A DNA stretch of 8,673 nt from DAIDHZ01 sp965370365 (lineage in GTDB: Bacteria; Chlamydiota; Chlamydiia; Chlamydiales; SM23-39): contig CBDUSP010000063.1 of the NCBI GenBank assembly GCA_965370365.1, forward strand, positions 1 to 8,673. The letters run 5' to 3'. Below the pieces are notes generated by a model, which searched no databases, was not told the DNA's origin, and saw nothing but the letters and a program-made list of their open reading frames with translations. This document shows positions 1 to 6,552 of this stretch, in pieces. Position 1 is the stretch's first letter; each line of letters begins with the position of its first letter. The position numbers were made by a program, and so were the translations under genes.

Positions 1-122
1 CTGTCTCCATTCAAGACTGATCCTGCAGCGAAGAGTATCCTGTTAAATTTTCCCCCGAGACTTCTCCCCCCAAGCCTGTCTCCATTCAAGACTGATCCTG
101 CAGCGAAGCGGATCCTGTTAAA
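1..122. repeat. Dispersed ~76-bp repeat module, locus 1 (1.6 copies, cut by window edge)
   Basis: Two direct copies of a 47-bp segment occupy 1-47 and 76-122 and differ only at three adjacent bases (34-36 versus 109-111). They are joined by a pyrimidine-rich linker at 48-75. Each copy contains two ATCCTG words 17 bp apart (at 20 and 37, and at 95 and 112), giving a repeat period of 75 bp. The same architecture, including the linker and the GCCTGT..CC.TTCAAG segment, recurs at 2108-2270. No gene is visible in 1-197. The array probably continues to the left of the window. Its function is unknown. Confidence 0.85.
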
Positions 123-197
123 ATAAATTTAGATCTGGAATAAAACTCTCTTCCATGGCACAATGGTTCTTCTATATATTTTAATTTAAGAGTCCTT

Positions 198-473
198 ATG
201 CCTAGAACATGTGTCGTAACTGGAAAGAAGCCGAAAACAGGCAAAAGCTATACCCTTCGCGGGATCGCGAAAAAGAAGAAAGGGATTGGTCTTAAAATCA
301 CAGGCTGCACCAAGCGCCGTTTCAACCCAAACCTCCAAAGAAAGCGTTTTTGGCTTCCTGAAGAGAAGCGCTTTGTTTCTTTGCGCCTTTCAACAACTGC
401 GATCCGCACAATCGACAAGAAAGGGATCAGCGCTATTGTCCGGGATTTAAGAAAAAAAGGTGTGAAAGTTTAA
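198..473 (+). CDS. rpmB: 50S ribosomal protein L28
   Basis: This 91-residue basic protein is a structural component of the large ribosomal subunit. The start MPRTCVVTGKKPKTGKSY, the RRFNPNLQ segment near residues 40-47, the central VSLRLSTTAIRTIDKKG segment and the lysine-rich C-terminus are typical of L28. Length is normal. Cys5 is present but the second cysteine of the zinc-binding CxxC form is absent (CVVTG), so this is a zinc-independent type. ATG at 198 is the natural start; the ribosome-binding site is poor (AAGAG about 8 bases upstream). An AT-rich stretch at 173-180 (TATATATT) may be a -10 region, but no good -35 is visible. The downstream phospholipase D frame opens 8 bases before this gene's stop. 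Confidence 0.97.
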   Translation: MPRTCVVTGKKPKTGKSYTLRGIAKKKKGIGLKITGCTKRRFNPNLQRKRFWLPEEKRFVSLRLSTTAIRTIDKKGISAIVRDLRKKGVKV

Positions 474-609
474 AAAACTTTTTCTAGTCTCTGTCTTTGC
501 TTTTTGTGCCTGGCTTGTCTGGGCCTCAATTACCCCCTCCCTTCCAAAATCCGAATCTCCTCCAAAAATCTACTCCCACCCCTCGAAAGAAGATCTTCGC
601 CTCACCTTC
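466..609 (+). other. In-frame signal-peptide-like 5' extension of the phospholipase D gene, without a normal start codon
   Basis: The phospholipase D frame stays open upstream of the TTG at 610 back to a TGA at 463-465. Translated, the upstream part begins KFKKLFLVSVFAF, then CAWLVWAS, then a Pro/Ser-rich stretch, then YSHPSKEDLRLTF. This is the layout of a secretion signal (Lys-rich, then hydrophobic, then polar) followed by the first strand and helix of a PLD domain. There is no ATG, GTG, TTG or CTG in this frame between 466 and 609; only ATT at 529 and ATC at 568 occur. Either the start codon was lost, or initiation uses a rare codon, or there is a sequence error near the A-run at 472-477. 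The segment looks protein-coding; how it is translated is unresolved. Confidence 0.6.
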
Positions 610-1422
610 TTGAGTGCGATCGAAAAAGCAGAAAAATCTGTTTTTCTTTGCATGTTTGGATTGAATGACCCTCCCCTACTCCAGGCTCTTTCGAAAAAAA
701 ACTTCCCCGTAACCATTTATTACGATAAAAAAAATTCACCAGCTCTTCGGGGAGATAGAGTCCATCCCATCTCATCTTCTGGTCTAATGCATCAAAAAAT
801 TTTAATTCTCGATGATGAGACCGTATTTTTGGGATCTGCAAACTTTACAGGACCCTCCCTCAAAATGCATGACAACCTTGTCATCGGATTTAAGAGCAAA
901 GAAATCGCTTCCTTTCTTCAAGAAAAAACACCTCTTAAAAGCGGGCAATTCCGTACGTCCGTTGGGGGGCAAGATGTTGAAATCCATCTACTTCCCAGCA
1001 GAGGCGCTCTCGATGATTTAAAACGTAAGATTACTCAAGCAACCAAAACACTTCGCATCGCGCTTTTCACACTCACACATCCAGAACTTACAGATGAGAT
1101 CATCAATGCAAAAAATCGAGGCGTCGATGTTACTGTAATCCTCGATATGCATTCATCACTCGGTGCCAGCGCAAAAGCTTTAAAAAGCCTCGAGCAAGAA
1201 GACGTTAATGTTCTTTTAAGCCAAGGCCTGCAGCTCATGCATCATAAGTTTGCCTATATCGACGACAGAATGCTTATTTCAGGATCGGCAAACTGGACAA
1301 AGTCAGCGTTTACAAAAAACCACGACTGCCTAATTACTCTCTATGATCTAAATCAAGAGCAGAGAGATCGCATGAATAAACTATGGCATGCATTAACAAC
1401 TAAATCAGCCAAGAAGAAATAA
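610..1422 (+). CDS. Phospholipase D-superfamily protein (two HKD motifs), 5' end uncertain
   Basis: A phosphodiesterase-fold protein with both catalytic HxK(x)4D motifs. Numbered from the TTG at 610, the first is His61-Gln-Lys63 with Asp68, followed by GSANFT at 75-80. The second is His211-His-Lys213 with Asp218, followed by GSANWT at 225-230. The two halves are the usual internal duplication of one chain folding into a bilobal active site. Substrate is not predictable; family members hydrolyse phospholipids, cardiolipin or nucleic acid. TTG at 610 is the first conventional start codon, but it begins inside the first PLD helix (SAIEKAEKSV), so the real protein probably starts upstream (see 466-609) with a signal peptide and acts in the periplasm or outside the cell. 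The neighbouring rpmB gene matches the chlamydial arrangement I recall (L28 near a PLD gene). Confidence 0.9.
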   Translation: MSAIEKAEKSVFLCMFGLNDPPLLQALSKKNFPVTIYYDKKNSPALRGDRVHPISSSGLMHQKILILDDETVFLGSANFTGPSLKMHDNLVIGFKSKEIASFLQEKTPLKSGQFRTSVGGQDVEIHLLPSRGALDDLKRKITQATKTLRIALFTLTHPELTDEIINAKNRGVDVTVILDMHSSLGASAKALKSLEQEDVNVLLSQGLQLMHHKFAYIDDRMLISGSANWTKSAFTKNHDCLITLYDLNQEQRDRMNKLWHALTTKSAKKK

Positions 1423-1464
1423 AGCCTACTAGACCATAATTTTTCGATTCCATATGATGCGGCT

Positions 1465-2043
1465 ATGAGCCTTTTTGCAATTGCATTTTCCCTTTTTCTT
1501 TTGATGGATTCGATTGGAAACATCCCCCTTTTTTTAGTTCTCTTGAAAAATGTGGAGGCCAAAAGGCAGCGCAAAATTATCGTAAGGGAACTTTTCATTG
1601 CTCTTTTTGTTATCATCCTGTTCGTGTTTTTGGGAGAAAACCTCCTGAATTTCCTCCAGATTTCTGATAGTGCAGTTGAAATTGCGGGAGGAGTCATCCT
1701 ATTTCTCATCTGCTTAAAAATGATTTTCCCGCCTGACGAAGACGTCATCTCTCCCCCCCATAAAGAAGAGCCTTTTGTCGTGCCTCTTGCGATTCCTCTT
1801 GTCGCAGGACCAGCGGTACTGGCAGCTGTTATTATTCACTCAAAGCAATCGGGCTACCTAAAAATTTTCGGAGCCATTCTTATCGCTTGGCTTGCATCAC
1901 TTGCGATCCTCTTTTGTTCGTCATATTTAAACAGAGTTCTGGGCTGGCGTGGCTTGGCTGCAATGGAAAGGCTTATGGGGCTTATTTTGATCCTCATCTC
2001 TGTTCAGATGCTCTTATCTGGAATCCAGAAATTCATCACCTGA
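1465..2043 (+). CDS. MarC/YhgN-family integral membrane protein
   Basis: A 192-residue, strongly hydrophobic protein of the MarC (UPF0056) family, inner-membrane proteins of about 200 residues with six predicted helices and no settled transport function. Visible family features are the N-terminal LFLLMDSIGNIPLFL helix with the conserved Asp-x-x-Gly-Asn-x-Pro motif (about residues 15-21), its pseudo-repeat PLAIPLVAGPAVLAAVI after the central loop, and the C-terminal GLILILISVQMLLSGI helix. The ATG at 1465 lies 42 bases after the PLD stop with only a weak upstream purine stretch. Its position before map, separated only by the repeat block, matches a chlamydial yhgN-map neighbourhood as I remember it. 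Transporter activity is unproven for the family. Confidence 0.93.
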   Translation: MSLFAIAFSLFLLMDSIGNIPLFLVLLKNVEAKRQRKIIVRELFIALFVIILFVFLGENLLNFLQISDSAVEIAGGVILFLICLKMIFPPDEDVISPPHKEEPFVVPLAIPLVAGPAVLAAVIIHSKQSGYLKIFGAILIAWLASLAILFCSSYLNRVLGWRGLAAMERLMGLILILISVQMLLSGIQKFIT

Positions 2044-2107
2044 AAATCTACAGATTTTTATGGGTAGAGTTACGGAAAAATACGCATGTTTTTGACTAAA
2101 ATATTTT

Positions 2108-2270
2108 ATCCTGCAAGCGTAGCGGATCCTATTCATTTTTTCCTCGGGAATTCTTCTTCCCAGGCCTGTTTCCGTTCAAGTTTTATCCTGCCACAGCGTC
2201 AGCTGCGATCCTGCCACCGCGTCAGCGGTGATCCTGCAAGCGAAGCGGATCCTGTTCATTTTTTAATGCA
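2108..2270. repeat. Dispersed ~76-bp repeat module, locus 2, with expanded hairpin units
   Basis: Same family as 1-122. A first copy runs 2108-2184: ATCCTG at 2108, GGATCCT at 2124-2130, a T-run and pyrimidine linker, then GCCTGTTTCCGTTCAAG. A second copy begins with ATCCTG at 2185, 77 bp later. In the second copy ATCCTG recurs at 2185, 2208, 2231 and 2249 (steps of 23, 23 and 18). The linker contains a GGGAA/TTCCC stem at 2146-2150 and 2157-2161. The block occupies most of the 2044-2332 gap between the MarC-family gene and map. No credible coding potential was seen. Confidence 0.85.
2191..2230. repeat. Two 23-bp hairpin units with identical GTCA loops
   Basis: Two adjacent units each consist of ATCCTGC plus a stem-loop with a GTCA loop. 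In the second, CACCGC (2215-2220) pairs perfectly with GCGGTG (2225-2230). In the first, CAGC (2194-2197) pairs with GCTG (2202-2205), followed by an A-C mismatch and a further C-G pair. The inner pair A2195-T2204 in unit 1 corresponds to C2218-G2227 in unit 2, a base change on both sides that keeps the pairing. This points to a structured RNA or DNA hairpin. Confidence 0.75.
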
Positions 2271-2332
2271 TTAGCCCTGCACTGTCATCCTGCGCATGGC
2301 CTTTTTCTCCACCGTGTGATAGATTAAGTGGC

Positions 2333-3193
2333 ATGATTTCAAGAAATGATCCTTGCTGGTGTGGAAGCAACGTGAAGTGGAAAAAGTGCCATTACCCTGC
2401 ACTTGCTCCTGTTTCCTCTAAAGAGCAATACAGAAAAAAATATGGAATCCTCCTAAAAACTTTTGATGAGATCCAAAAAATCCGCACCGCCTGTAACGTC
2501 ACCGCAAAAATCCTCGATAGGCTTTGCAAGCAAGCAAAAGCAGGAGTTACCACACAGGAGCTCGATGATTTATCGAGGGAACTTCATAAGGCAGCCGGAG
2601 CGATCCCGGCCCCCTTGGGCTACGGAAATCCTCCATTTCCAAAGTCAATCTGCACCTCACTCAACGAAGTCATCTGCCATGGAATCCCCGATAAAAGAAA
2701 GCTACAAGACGGAGACATCTTAAATATCGACGTCTCCTGTATTGTAGACGGGTTTTTTGGTGACACAAGCCGGATGGTGCTCATTGGGGATGTTTCTGAA
2801 GAGAAAAAACACGTTTCAAACGTCTCTCACGGGTGCTTAAAAAAAGCGATTCAAGTCTGTAAGCCCGGCGCTCTTATTCGACATATCGGGGATGCTATCG
2901 AGGCTCACGCAGCCTCCCAAAACTGCTCGGTTGTCAACCAGTTCGTAGGCCATGGCGTGGGCAAAGAATTCCACGAACCGCCAGAGGTTCCCCATCATTA
3001 CAACAACATCAATACTCCAATGGCTCCTGGAATGACCTTTACAATTGAGCCAATGATCAATATTGGGGTTCGCGAAGGGGTTATTGATCCTAAAGACCAT
3101 TGGACAGCCCGGACTAAAGATGGAAAACCCTCTGCTCAATGGGAACACACAATTCTCATTACCGAAACGGGAAACGAGATCTTAACTCTCTAG
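2333..3193 (+). CDS. map: Methionine aminopeptidase with N-terminal SEC-C zinc motif
   Basis: Removes the initiator methionine from nascent proteins at the ribosome. The 286-residue protein has an SEC-C motif at residues 3-21 (Cys8-x-Cys10 ... Cys19-His20), a linker, and a complete M24 domain. The five metal ligands are visible: Asp133 (NIDVS), Asp144 (GDTSR), His207 (GHGVGK), Glu239 (TIEPM) and Glu271 (WEHTI). Substrate-pocket histidines His116 (CHGIPD) and His214 (FHEPP) are also intact. The SEC-C extension is characteristic of chlamydial and some other bacterial MAPs and probably aids ribosome or protein docking. ATG 2333 is supported because the zinc motif starts at once; AAGTGG lies just upstream. 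The gene follows the repeat block, so its promoter must lie in or near that block. Confidence 0.97.
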   Translation: MISRNDPCWCGSNVKWKKCHYPALAPVSSKEQYRKKYGILLKTFDEIQKIRTACNVTAKILDRLCKQAKAGVTTQELDDLSRELHKAAGAIPAPLGYGNPPFPKSICTSLNEVICHGIPDKRKLQDGDILNIDVSCIVDGFFGDTSRMVLIGDVSEEKKHVSNVSHGCLKKAIQVCKPGALIRHIGDAIEAHAASQNCSVVNQFVGHGVGKEFHEPPEVPHHYNNINTPMAPGMTFTIEPMINIGVREGVIDPKDHWTARTKDGKPSAQWEHTILITETGNEILTL

Positions 3194-3199
3194 AATTAA

Positions 3200-3499
3200 A
3201 TGGCAAAGAAGATGAGATCCATACATCCGGGAGAAATTCTTGAGGATGAACTCCAAGAAATTGACCTATCTCCAAGCAACTTGGCAAAATATCTTTCTGT
3301 GCCTCCCAATAGAATCTATTCCATTATTAATGGCACGAGATCTATCACAGCGGATACAGCTCTGCGTCTAGCAAAATTCTTTGGAACGTCTCCAGAATTT
3401 TGGTTAAATCTACAATCTGACTTTGATTTAAAAGCGGCAATTCAAAAAAGTGGGAAGCGAATCGAAAAAGAGGTTATTACTGCTCAGGAGGTCGCTTAA
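3200..3499 (+). CDS. higA: HigA/VapI-family antitoxin-like HTH regulator, no toxin partner
   Basis: A 99-residue XRE-type DNA-binding protein. HigA hallmarks are the opening IHPGEILEDELQE, the helix-turn-helix at about residues 24-50 (SNLAKYLSVPPNRIYSIING followed by TRSITADTALRLAKFFG) and the diagnostic tail SPEFWLNLQSDFDL. In canonical loci HigA binds and inhibits the HigB mRNA interferase encoded just upstream. Here the upstream neighbour is map, 6 bp away, and the downstream neighbour is convergent, so no toxin gene is present in this window. It may have been lost, lie elsewhere, or the protein may act only as a regulator. ATG 3200 is taken as start; ATG 3212, preceded by AAAGAAG, is an alternative. 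The stop overlaps the stop of the convergent gene by 4 bp. Confidence 0.9.
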   Translation: MAKKMRSIHPGEILEDELQEIDLSPSNLAKYLSVPPNRIYSIINGTRSITADTALRLAKFFGTSPEFWLNLQSDFDLKAAIQKSGKRIEKEVITAQEVA

Positions 3500-4848
3500 G
3501 CTTTTTCGCTTAAAGATGTGATGAGATCTTGGAGTTCTTTGTTCTCTTCTTCTAGATGAGCGATTTTCTCCTCAAGACTCGACAACTCTCGAGCGATATC
3601 TTTAAGATCTATCTTGTCATCTAAAGCTTCTTCCTTTTGAAGCGTTTGGAGAGCATTGTCCATGTGAAAGAGTTCTTTCCGCGTCTTGTGAAGCACTTCA
3701 TTTTTCTCATCAAACTGCATTTTGAGTTGCTTATAGAGAGCATCGACATGGGTAAGATTCTTGACTGTTTCTTGCACATGCAAAAATGTATCTTTCTCAA
3801 CGTACTGAGAAAGATCCACAGGCGCCTCTGAGACCTTTTTTTGAACAAGCTCCACTTCTGCAAGCTGGAGGCGATCCTTCAAAGATTTGCACTCTTCTTG
3901 GAGTGTCTCAAAATCCTGAAACTCTTTTTTAAGCGCATCCCTCTCAAAGATTGCTTGTTTGAGTTCAGAAAGAGAGTTTTCAAGATTTGCTTTAAGCTCG
4001 AGGAGCTCGTGTGATTCAACATCTTTCTTTTCTTTCTCGTAGACCTCGAGTTGGTCTAATGCTTCTTTTGCCCTTAAATTTTCTTTCGCATGAAGCCGTG
4101 CAAGCGTCTCATTGATCGTATGGGTCTGTTCTTTATCTAAACGAACCGCGTTGATCTCATCGGTTAGCTGCTTGTTTTCTTGAATAATTGCACTTTCATT
4201 TTTCAAGCGGCTTAAGCTCGTTTGGATAGCTCCTTTTTCTTTTCTTTCAAAATCGAGATGAATTTGAGCATTTAAAAGCTCTTCTTGAGCGGCGTTTGTC
4301 TCAGAAATATGAGTGGCTGTTGTTTTTCGCAAAACTTCGTTCAAAATGACAATAGAGGATTGCTCCGCAAGAGCTTCATCAAGCCCCTTTTGCAAAGATG
4401 CGATCTTCTCTTGCAGAACAAGATTCTTTTCGATTGTTTCCTGCTTTGATTTTGTAACTTCATCTTCTAAATTTGAAATCACAGAGCTTTTTGTTTCCAC
4501 CTGAGAAAAAAGAGATTTAAGAAAAATGCTTTGACGATCCGCACTCTGCGCAGTGATAAAAAACGCAAGGGCAAAAGATCCCTCGATTCCCAAAGTCCAT
4601 AAAAAGTCAGAGCCGGAAATAAAAAATGAAGCAATCACACCAAACAAAAGAACAGCGATCGATGCCACAAATCCCTTCATGTGGAATTTGGCGCTTAGGA
4701 AAAGACCCATGACTCCAACAATGAAAAGAACTGTGTTGTGCGGCATTAAAGCAAAAGCGCAAAGGACAAACAAAGGACCGATCAGCTGCCAGAAAAAGGC
4801 AAACGACGCTTCGTTCTTGTCATCGAGTAGCTTGTCAATGAGCTTCAT
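3496..4848 (-). CDS. Four-helix membrane protein with long C-terminal coiled coil
   Basis: No recognised family. The 450-residue protein begins with a short charged segment, then four hydrophobic helices at about residues 16-34, 38-54, 58-77 and 82-101 with very short loops. Residues ~110-450 are rich in Glu, Lys, Leu and Gln with heptad-like spacing (for example ELLELKANLENSLSELKQAI), predicting a long cytoplasmic coiled coil. Such a layout suits a scaffold or tethering protein. It recalls chlamydial inclusion-membrane proteins in having N-terminal paired helices plus coiled coil, but those normally carry one bilobed pair, so this is only a resemblance. Its ATG overlaps the stop of the M20 peptidase gene (ATGA), so translation is probably coupled. 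There is no terminator-like hairpin at the convergent end. Confidence 0.85.
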   Translation of the reverse strand: MKLIDKLLDDKNEASFAFFWQLIGPLFVLCAFALMPHNTVLFIVGVMGLFLSAKFHMKGFVASIAVLLFGVIASFFISGSDFLWTLGIEGSFALAFFITAQSADRQSIFLKSLFSQVETKSSVISNLEDEVTKSKQETIEKNLVLQEKIASLQKGLDEALAEQSSIVILNEVLRKTTATHISETNAAQEELLNAQIHLDFERKEKGAIQTSLSRLKNESAIIQENKQLTDEINAVRLDKEQTHTINETLARLHAKENLRAKEALDQLEVYEKEKKDVESHELLELKANLENSLSELKQAIFERDALKKEFQDFETLQEECKSLKDRLQLAEVELVQKKVSEAPVDLSQYVEKDTFLHVQETVKNLTHVDALYKQLKMQFDEKNEVLHKTRKELFHMDNALQTLQKEEALDDKIDLKDIARELSSLEEKIAHLEEENKELQDLITSLSEKA

Positions 4849-6203
4849 AATCGTTCGAAAATCCTTGCAACCGTTAAAAAGCCTTTTTCAAAGCGATCCA
4901 TATCAAAATGCTCATTGGGCGCGTGAATCTGGTCACTTGCAAGACAGTATCCCATTCCGATCGCCTCGACTCCCAAAACTCTTGCAAATTCTGCCGCAAT
5001 TGGAATCGATGCTCCCGAATATACATACGCTGCCTTTTTTCCCGTCACTTCTGCGGAGGCTTTATTGACTGCCTTTGCTAAAGAAGATGACGACTTGCTC
5101 CGATAGGCAAACGCAATTCCCTGTCTCACAACATCCACCCGCATTCCTTTTGGCGCCTGTTCCTTAAAAAACGCTTCAATCGCCTTGATGATTTTCTCCG
5201 GGTCCTGGTTTAGAACAAGGCGGCATGAAATCTTGGCGCTTGCCTTAGCCGGAATCACCGTCTTGCTCCCCTCCCCTGTGTATCCCCCAACCATTCCATT
5301 AATTTCAAGTGTAGGACGCAACCAATTTGATTCTCTTAAACTTTTTCCCTTTTCATTCCCAAGTGCCTCAATGCCAAAATCTTCTCGCAAAGAATCCTCA
5401 GTAAAAGGAAAAGCAGTGTTTTCAAGGTCACTGAATGCTTCTACATCATCATAAAATCCAGGAACAGTGACACGCCCATTTTTATCCCACAAACTGCCGA
5501 GCACTTGAGCAAGCGCCCGATTTGGATTGTACGCAAGCCCTCCCATGAGTCCAGAATGAAGATCTTTATTCGATCCTGTCAAAGTAACTTCCATTGCCAA
5601 ACATCCACGCGCTCCTAAAGTAACAAACGGGGTCCCATTAGGTGAAGAGTCAAAATCAACGATCAACAAAGCATCTGTTTTTAGCTTTTCTTTTAAATCA
5701 GGGAGAGAGGTAGAAAGACCCTTGCTTTGTGATTCCTCTTCGCCTTCGATACAGAATTTTACGTTAACGGGAAGCTGTTTCTTTAACGATTTCCACGCAA
5801 TTAAGGCAAGAGTTGCATATAAAATCTGGCCCTTGTTGTCAGAGGCGCCTCTTGCAAAGATTTTGCCATCCCTTTCTGTCGGCTCAAACGGAGGGCTAAT
5901 CCAAAGATCCAAAGGCTCTGGAGGCTGTACATCGTAATGGCCATAAATCAAAAGCGTGGGAGCTTTTTCTCCTGCAGATAAATCCTCAGCATAAACAATT
6001 GGATAGGACGTGGTTTGAACAAGCTCTGCATTCAGGCCCCCTTTTCTCAAATATTGCACAAGAAAATCAGCGCACGACAATACCTCTTCCCGGTACGCAT
6101 CGTCTGTACTGACAGAGCGGAATCTTAAAAACTGAAAATAATCCTCTTTGATTTGAGGAAGATGCTCATCATACCACTTCTGAAACTGCTGACTAAAGTC
6201 CAT
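4845..6203 (-). CDS. M20-family zinc dipeptidase
   Basis: A 452-residue metallopeptidase of the M20 family, closest in motifs to the CNDP2/carnosinase-like dipeptidases. Zinc-site motifs are intact: His89 and Asp91 (GHYDVQPP), bridging Asp122 (ASDNKGQ), catalytic Glu156 and ligand Glu157 (EGEEES), Asp183 (LIVDFD) and His427 (QIHAPNEH). His216 in the dimerisation lid (DLHSG) is also present. The lid domain spans roughly residues 205-365. Length is normal for the family. It most likely cleaves cytosolic dipeptides or short peptides taken up from the host; specificity cannot be read. ATG 6203 fits the family N-terminus, but no Shine-Dalgarno sequence is seen upstream. The gene leads a two-gene unit with the coiled-coil membrane protein. 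Confidence 0.95.
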   Translation of the reverse strand: MDFSQQFQKWYDEHLPQIKEDYFQFLRFRSVSTDDAYREEVLSCADFLVQYLRKGGLNAELVQTTSYPIVYAEDLSAGEKAPTLLIYGHYDVQPPEPLDLWISPPFEPTERDGKIFARGASDNKGQILYATLALIAWKSLKKQLPVNVKFCIEGEEESQSKGLSTSLPDLKEKLKTDALLIVDFDSSPNGTPFVTLGARGCLAMEVTLTGSNKDLHSGLMGGLAYNPNRALAQVLGSLWDKNGRVTVPGFYDDVEAFSDLENTAFPFTEDSLREDFGIEALGNEKGKSLRESNWLRPTLEINGMVGGYTGEGSKTVIPAKASAKISCRLVLNQDPEKIIKAIEAFFKEQAPKGMRVDVVRQGIAFAYRSKSSSSLAKAVNKASAEVTGKKAAYVYSGASIPIAAEFARVLGVEAIGMGYCLASDQIHAPNEHFDMDRFEKGFLTVARIFERL

Positions 6204-6210
6204 AAGAAAC

Positions 6211-6240
6211 AGACTACTGCACTCTATTCTCCCATGTCAA
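6211..6240 (-). promoter_or_regulatory. Possible promoter for the M20 peptidase gene
   Basis: On the minus strand a perfect TTGACA (6240-6235) is followed after 18 bases by TAGTCT (6216-6211). Transcription would begin within a few bases of the ATG at 6203, implying a leaderless or nearly leaderless mRNA, which fits the absence of a ribosome-binding site. The -10 is mediocre, so this is tentative. Confidence 0.35.
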
Positions 6241-6290
6241 GCGCAACAGCTGACGCATTAAAATTTTGAGATATAGTATTTTTCCCATTC

Positions 6291-6367
6291 ATTTGGAGAT
6301 CGGCATTCATTTTTTCGGTGAACTTTGGTCGAGAGGCTAGGCGAATGAACGACCGAAGTATCATCTT
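6291..6367. repeat. Second dispersed repeat family, copy D (centre-deleted, frame-decayed)
   Basis: ATTTGGAGATCGG at 6291-6303 and, after 7 bp, a 22-bp segment at 6311-6332 match 8313-8325 and 8364-8385 (13/13 and 21/22 bases). At the right-hand locus the two are separated by 38 bp of near-palindromic centre. Similarity continues weakly to about 6367 (GGCGAATGA versus GGCAAATGA, ending CTT). On the minus strand this segment corresponds to the C-terminal coding tail of the amidase, but with indels that break the frame. It sits in the 6204-6552 gap, which otherwise holds only promoter-like signals. Confidence 0.7.
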
Positions 6368-6459
6368 AACACTAAGCCACTTACGATCGCTCAAAGGCAG
6401 CTGATTTGCACCCGCCTCACCCCCATTTTGGGTTGATTGGGGTATAGCGCTAAAAATCA

Positions 6460-6488
6460 TTCAAAAATTTATCGTAATGTGTTATAAT
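6460..6488 (+). promoter_or_regulatory. Extended -10 promoter for the MORN-repeat gene
   Basis: A consensus TATAAT at 6483-6488 is directly preceded by TGT (6480-6482), forming an extended -10. A weak -35 (TTCAAA, 6460-6465) lies 17 bases upstream. The predicted transcript starts near 6495, giving a leader of about 58 bases that is AT-rich. It is the only strong promoter-like sequence seen in the 6204-6552 gap on this strand. Confidence 0.55.
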
Positions 6489-6552
6489 TTTATTATACAA
6501 CAAACAACCAAGATTTGATTGGAAAACAATAATATTTGCTAGAGCTTTAATA

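Noticed and set aside
462..480. Programmed +1 frameshift joining L28 to the PLD frame at GTT-TAA
   Set aside because: The stop context looks slightly like prfB, but tRNA-Val re-pairing to TTT would be poor and a ribosomal-protein/secreted-enzyme fusion makes no sense. L28 ends normally.
2043..2059. AAAATC/GATTTT stem at the MarC-family stop as an intrinsic terminator
   Set aside because: The stem is only six A/T-rich pairs with a TACA loop and a minimal T-run; too weak to call.
2185..2254. CRISPR-like array
   Set aside because: The units are contiguous 18-23-bp hairpins without unique spacers, and there are no cas genes.
2086..2274. 62-codon open frame across the repeat block
   Set aside because: It is made almost wholly of the repeated ATCCTG hairpin sequence, has no ribosome-binding site and shows no family resemblance.
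4553..5068. 171-codon + strand frame over the start of the coiled-coil gene and the end of the M20 gene
   Set aside because: Antisense shadow of two well-supported minus-strand genes.
6224..6460. 78-codon minus-strand frame upstream of the M20 gene
   Set aside because: Its middle is the decayed repeat copy D and the ends show no protein-like features; better explained as non-coding.
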